From contig OW028585.1 of the NCBI GenBank assembly GCA_932294295.1, positions 15,346,771-15,410,770 of the forward strand: 64,000 bases of DNA. Direction: 5' to 3'. Origin of the DNA: Alitta virens (Eukaryota; Annelida; Polychaeta; Phyllodocida; Nereididae). This document shows, piece after piece, positions 62,770 through 64,000 of the stretch (positions are counted from its first letter, which is position 1; each line of letters opens with the position of its first letter). Position numbers and translations under genes: made by a program. The notes below the pieces were generated by a model that worked only from the letters and a program-made list of their open reading frames with translations, was not told the origin of the DNA and did not search any database.

Positions 62770-64000
62770 GCTGCCAGACTATTATCTTGTCCACCTAGCC
62801 TAATAAGTTTGCAGTATGCACAATATATGCATTTTGGTGATAACTTCACAGCCATGTCACACCTGTGCAGTCCATCCCCACTGTCATGAGTGCCACTAGG
62901 TCTAGTACTTTATGTTGAAACTCCTAAACTGAGAGGTAATATTAAACCCACATAAATTGTTTACTTGGTTAAAACAGCTCCTGTATATGATCTGTTTCAT
63001 AAATGAAATTTTGGAAAAAATATCAAGATACTGAATTAAAACTTGTAATTATTAATAAATACCTGTGTAACATGCAGGACATTATTATGATGATTTGTTC
63101 TTCAAGTGTAATTTACCTGATTTACTCCAGGTGGCAGCCTGATGCAGTTGCCAGACCCAGTTATGTGAGATTCTTCAACTTGCACCCATGTTACAGTATT
63201 GTGAGTGGCATTAACTATAGGCTGCATTTTCATACATCTACACTGCAATGTTGTGAAGGGAAGGGATGACCTAAAAGGCGGGACCAACGAGCGGGACGGT
63301 CTAAAAGGCGGAACGGCCTGCCGGGACAAGATTTTGTCAGGACACAAGCTGAACAGAGCTTCGGCGTGACAGACCAGTGAAAAAATTACAAAAAGATAAC
63401 CAATATTCAACACCTGCTAATACGTAGCCAATTTACTCTTTTGTGCTTATGAATATATTTATATTACTATATTAAACACAACTGGCACCCTCTATATTTA
63501 CAGTGATTCATTCATCCAATAAAAGGTAATTAATTCTAATCTATCAATCTAATATGTGTTAATTATTTTGGATCTATTTCATAAATACAAGGAAAAAATT
63601 AATTAATTGAAAATAACAAAAATCCAGGGTTTAGTATTTAGTATACTATCCATAGATATATAGTACCATATAATATGAACCTAAAAATGTGTAAAAAAAA
63701 TGATAAATTTAGTTGTTGCCTTCTTCTCTGAATATTTGAAGTTTTGTGTGTCACTGTGAAAAATAAAATTGCTTATTTCCTGTTTTTTGTTCACTTTAAG
63801 TTTAATTCATTAATTGGAGAAGAAAGAATTAATTCCTAAAGGGTAGGATTGGTCTAGTAAATGAAAGCAGAGTAAGCAGTGGGAATGATAGTACTACGTA
63901 CAGCAGGTGCAAAATTGAAATACATACTTTTGCTAAAATAGCAGAAAAATGCAGCAACAGCAAGTTAAATTTAAAAAAACCAAATGTAACTTTCTGTCGA
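62770..64000. other. Terminal spacer
   Basis: A small GC-rich direct repeat (GACCTAAAAGGCGGGACC / GGTCTAAAAGGCGGAACG) at 63269-63320. Otherwise AT-rich with no recognised gene. Confidence 0.4.

Overview
This is a window of AT-rich, repeat-saturated animal (metazoan) nuclear DNA, most likely from a marine invertebrate. Spliced genes with GT/AG introns, tRNA-derived SINEs, several non-LTR retrotransposon lineages, a Ty3/gypsy remnant, MULE- and Crypton-like transposon genes and very abundant microsatellites all point that way. The species cannot be named from the sequence alone.

Layout. 0-4.7 kb: a possibly twin-primed LINE interrupted by a second LINE on the minus strand, whose first-ORF region encodes a NADAR domain and an SGNH-hydrolase-like domain. 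5-6.7 kb: a broken Ty3/gypsy pol (RNase H, integrase). 7.7-11.1 kb: a pair of TA-flanked MITEs and an iteron-ended, MULE-like non-autonomous element carrying a LINE endonuclease fragment. 11.4-12.8 kb: an intact C2H2 zinc-finger gene, followed by a minisatellite. 14.3-35.4 kb: a dense block of decayed mobile genes. It contains several MULE-transposase fragments (all minus strand), a Crypton-like tyrosine recombinase (minus), a RecQ-like SF2 helicase (plus) and a DUF6589-like protein with two PHD fingers (minus). Near-identical MULE 5' parts with iterated GTCAA-TCRTCAA motifs lie at 18-19.9 kb and 34.8-35.4 kb. 39.9-42.5 kb: an intact four-coding-exon NAD(P)-binding (NmrA-like) oxidoreductase gene. 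44-60 kb: MITEs, SINEs and long tetranucleotide arrays, including GATA/TATC and AAGT. 60.1-61.3 kb: a frameshifted Myb/SANT- or MADF-like transposon-type gene. 61.7-64 kb: no recognisable gene.

One tRNA-derived SINE family dominates from 14.3 kb onward, with about 30 full or partial copies. Nearly all lie on the plus strand. Many have clear target-site duplications, and they are nested in introns, exons and other transposons. The two convincingly intact host-type genes are the zinc-finger gene and the oxidoreductase gene; most other coding sequence derives from transposons and carries stops, frameshifts or insertions.

Best candidate for an unusual system: the 16-35 kb block, where a tyrosine recombinase, a RecQ-like helicase and a PHD/DUF6589 protein sit together between MULE-derived direct repeats. 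Whether this is one large composite element or several nested ones cannot be decided from a single copy.
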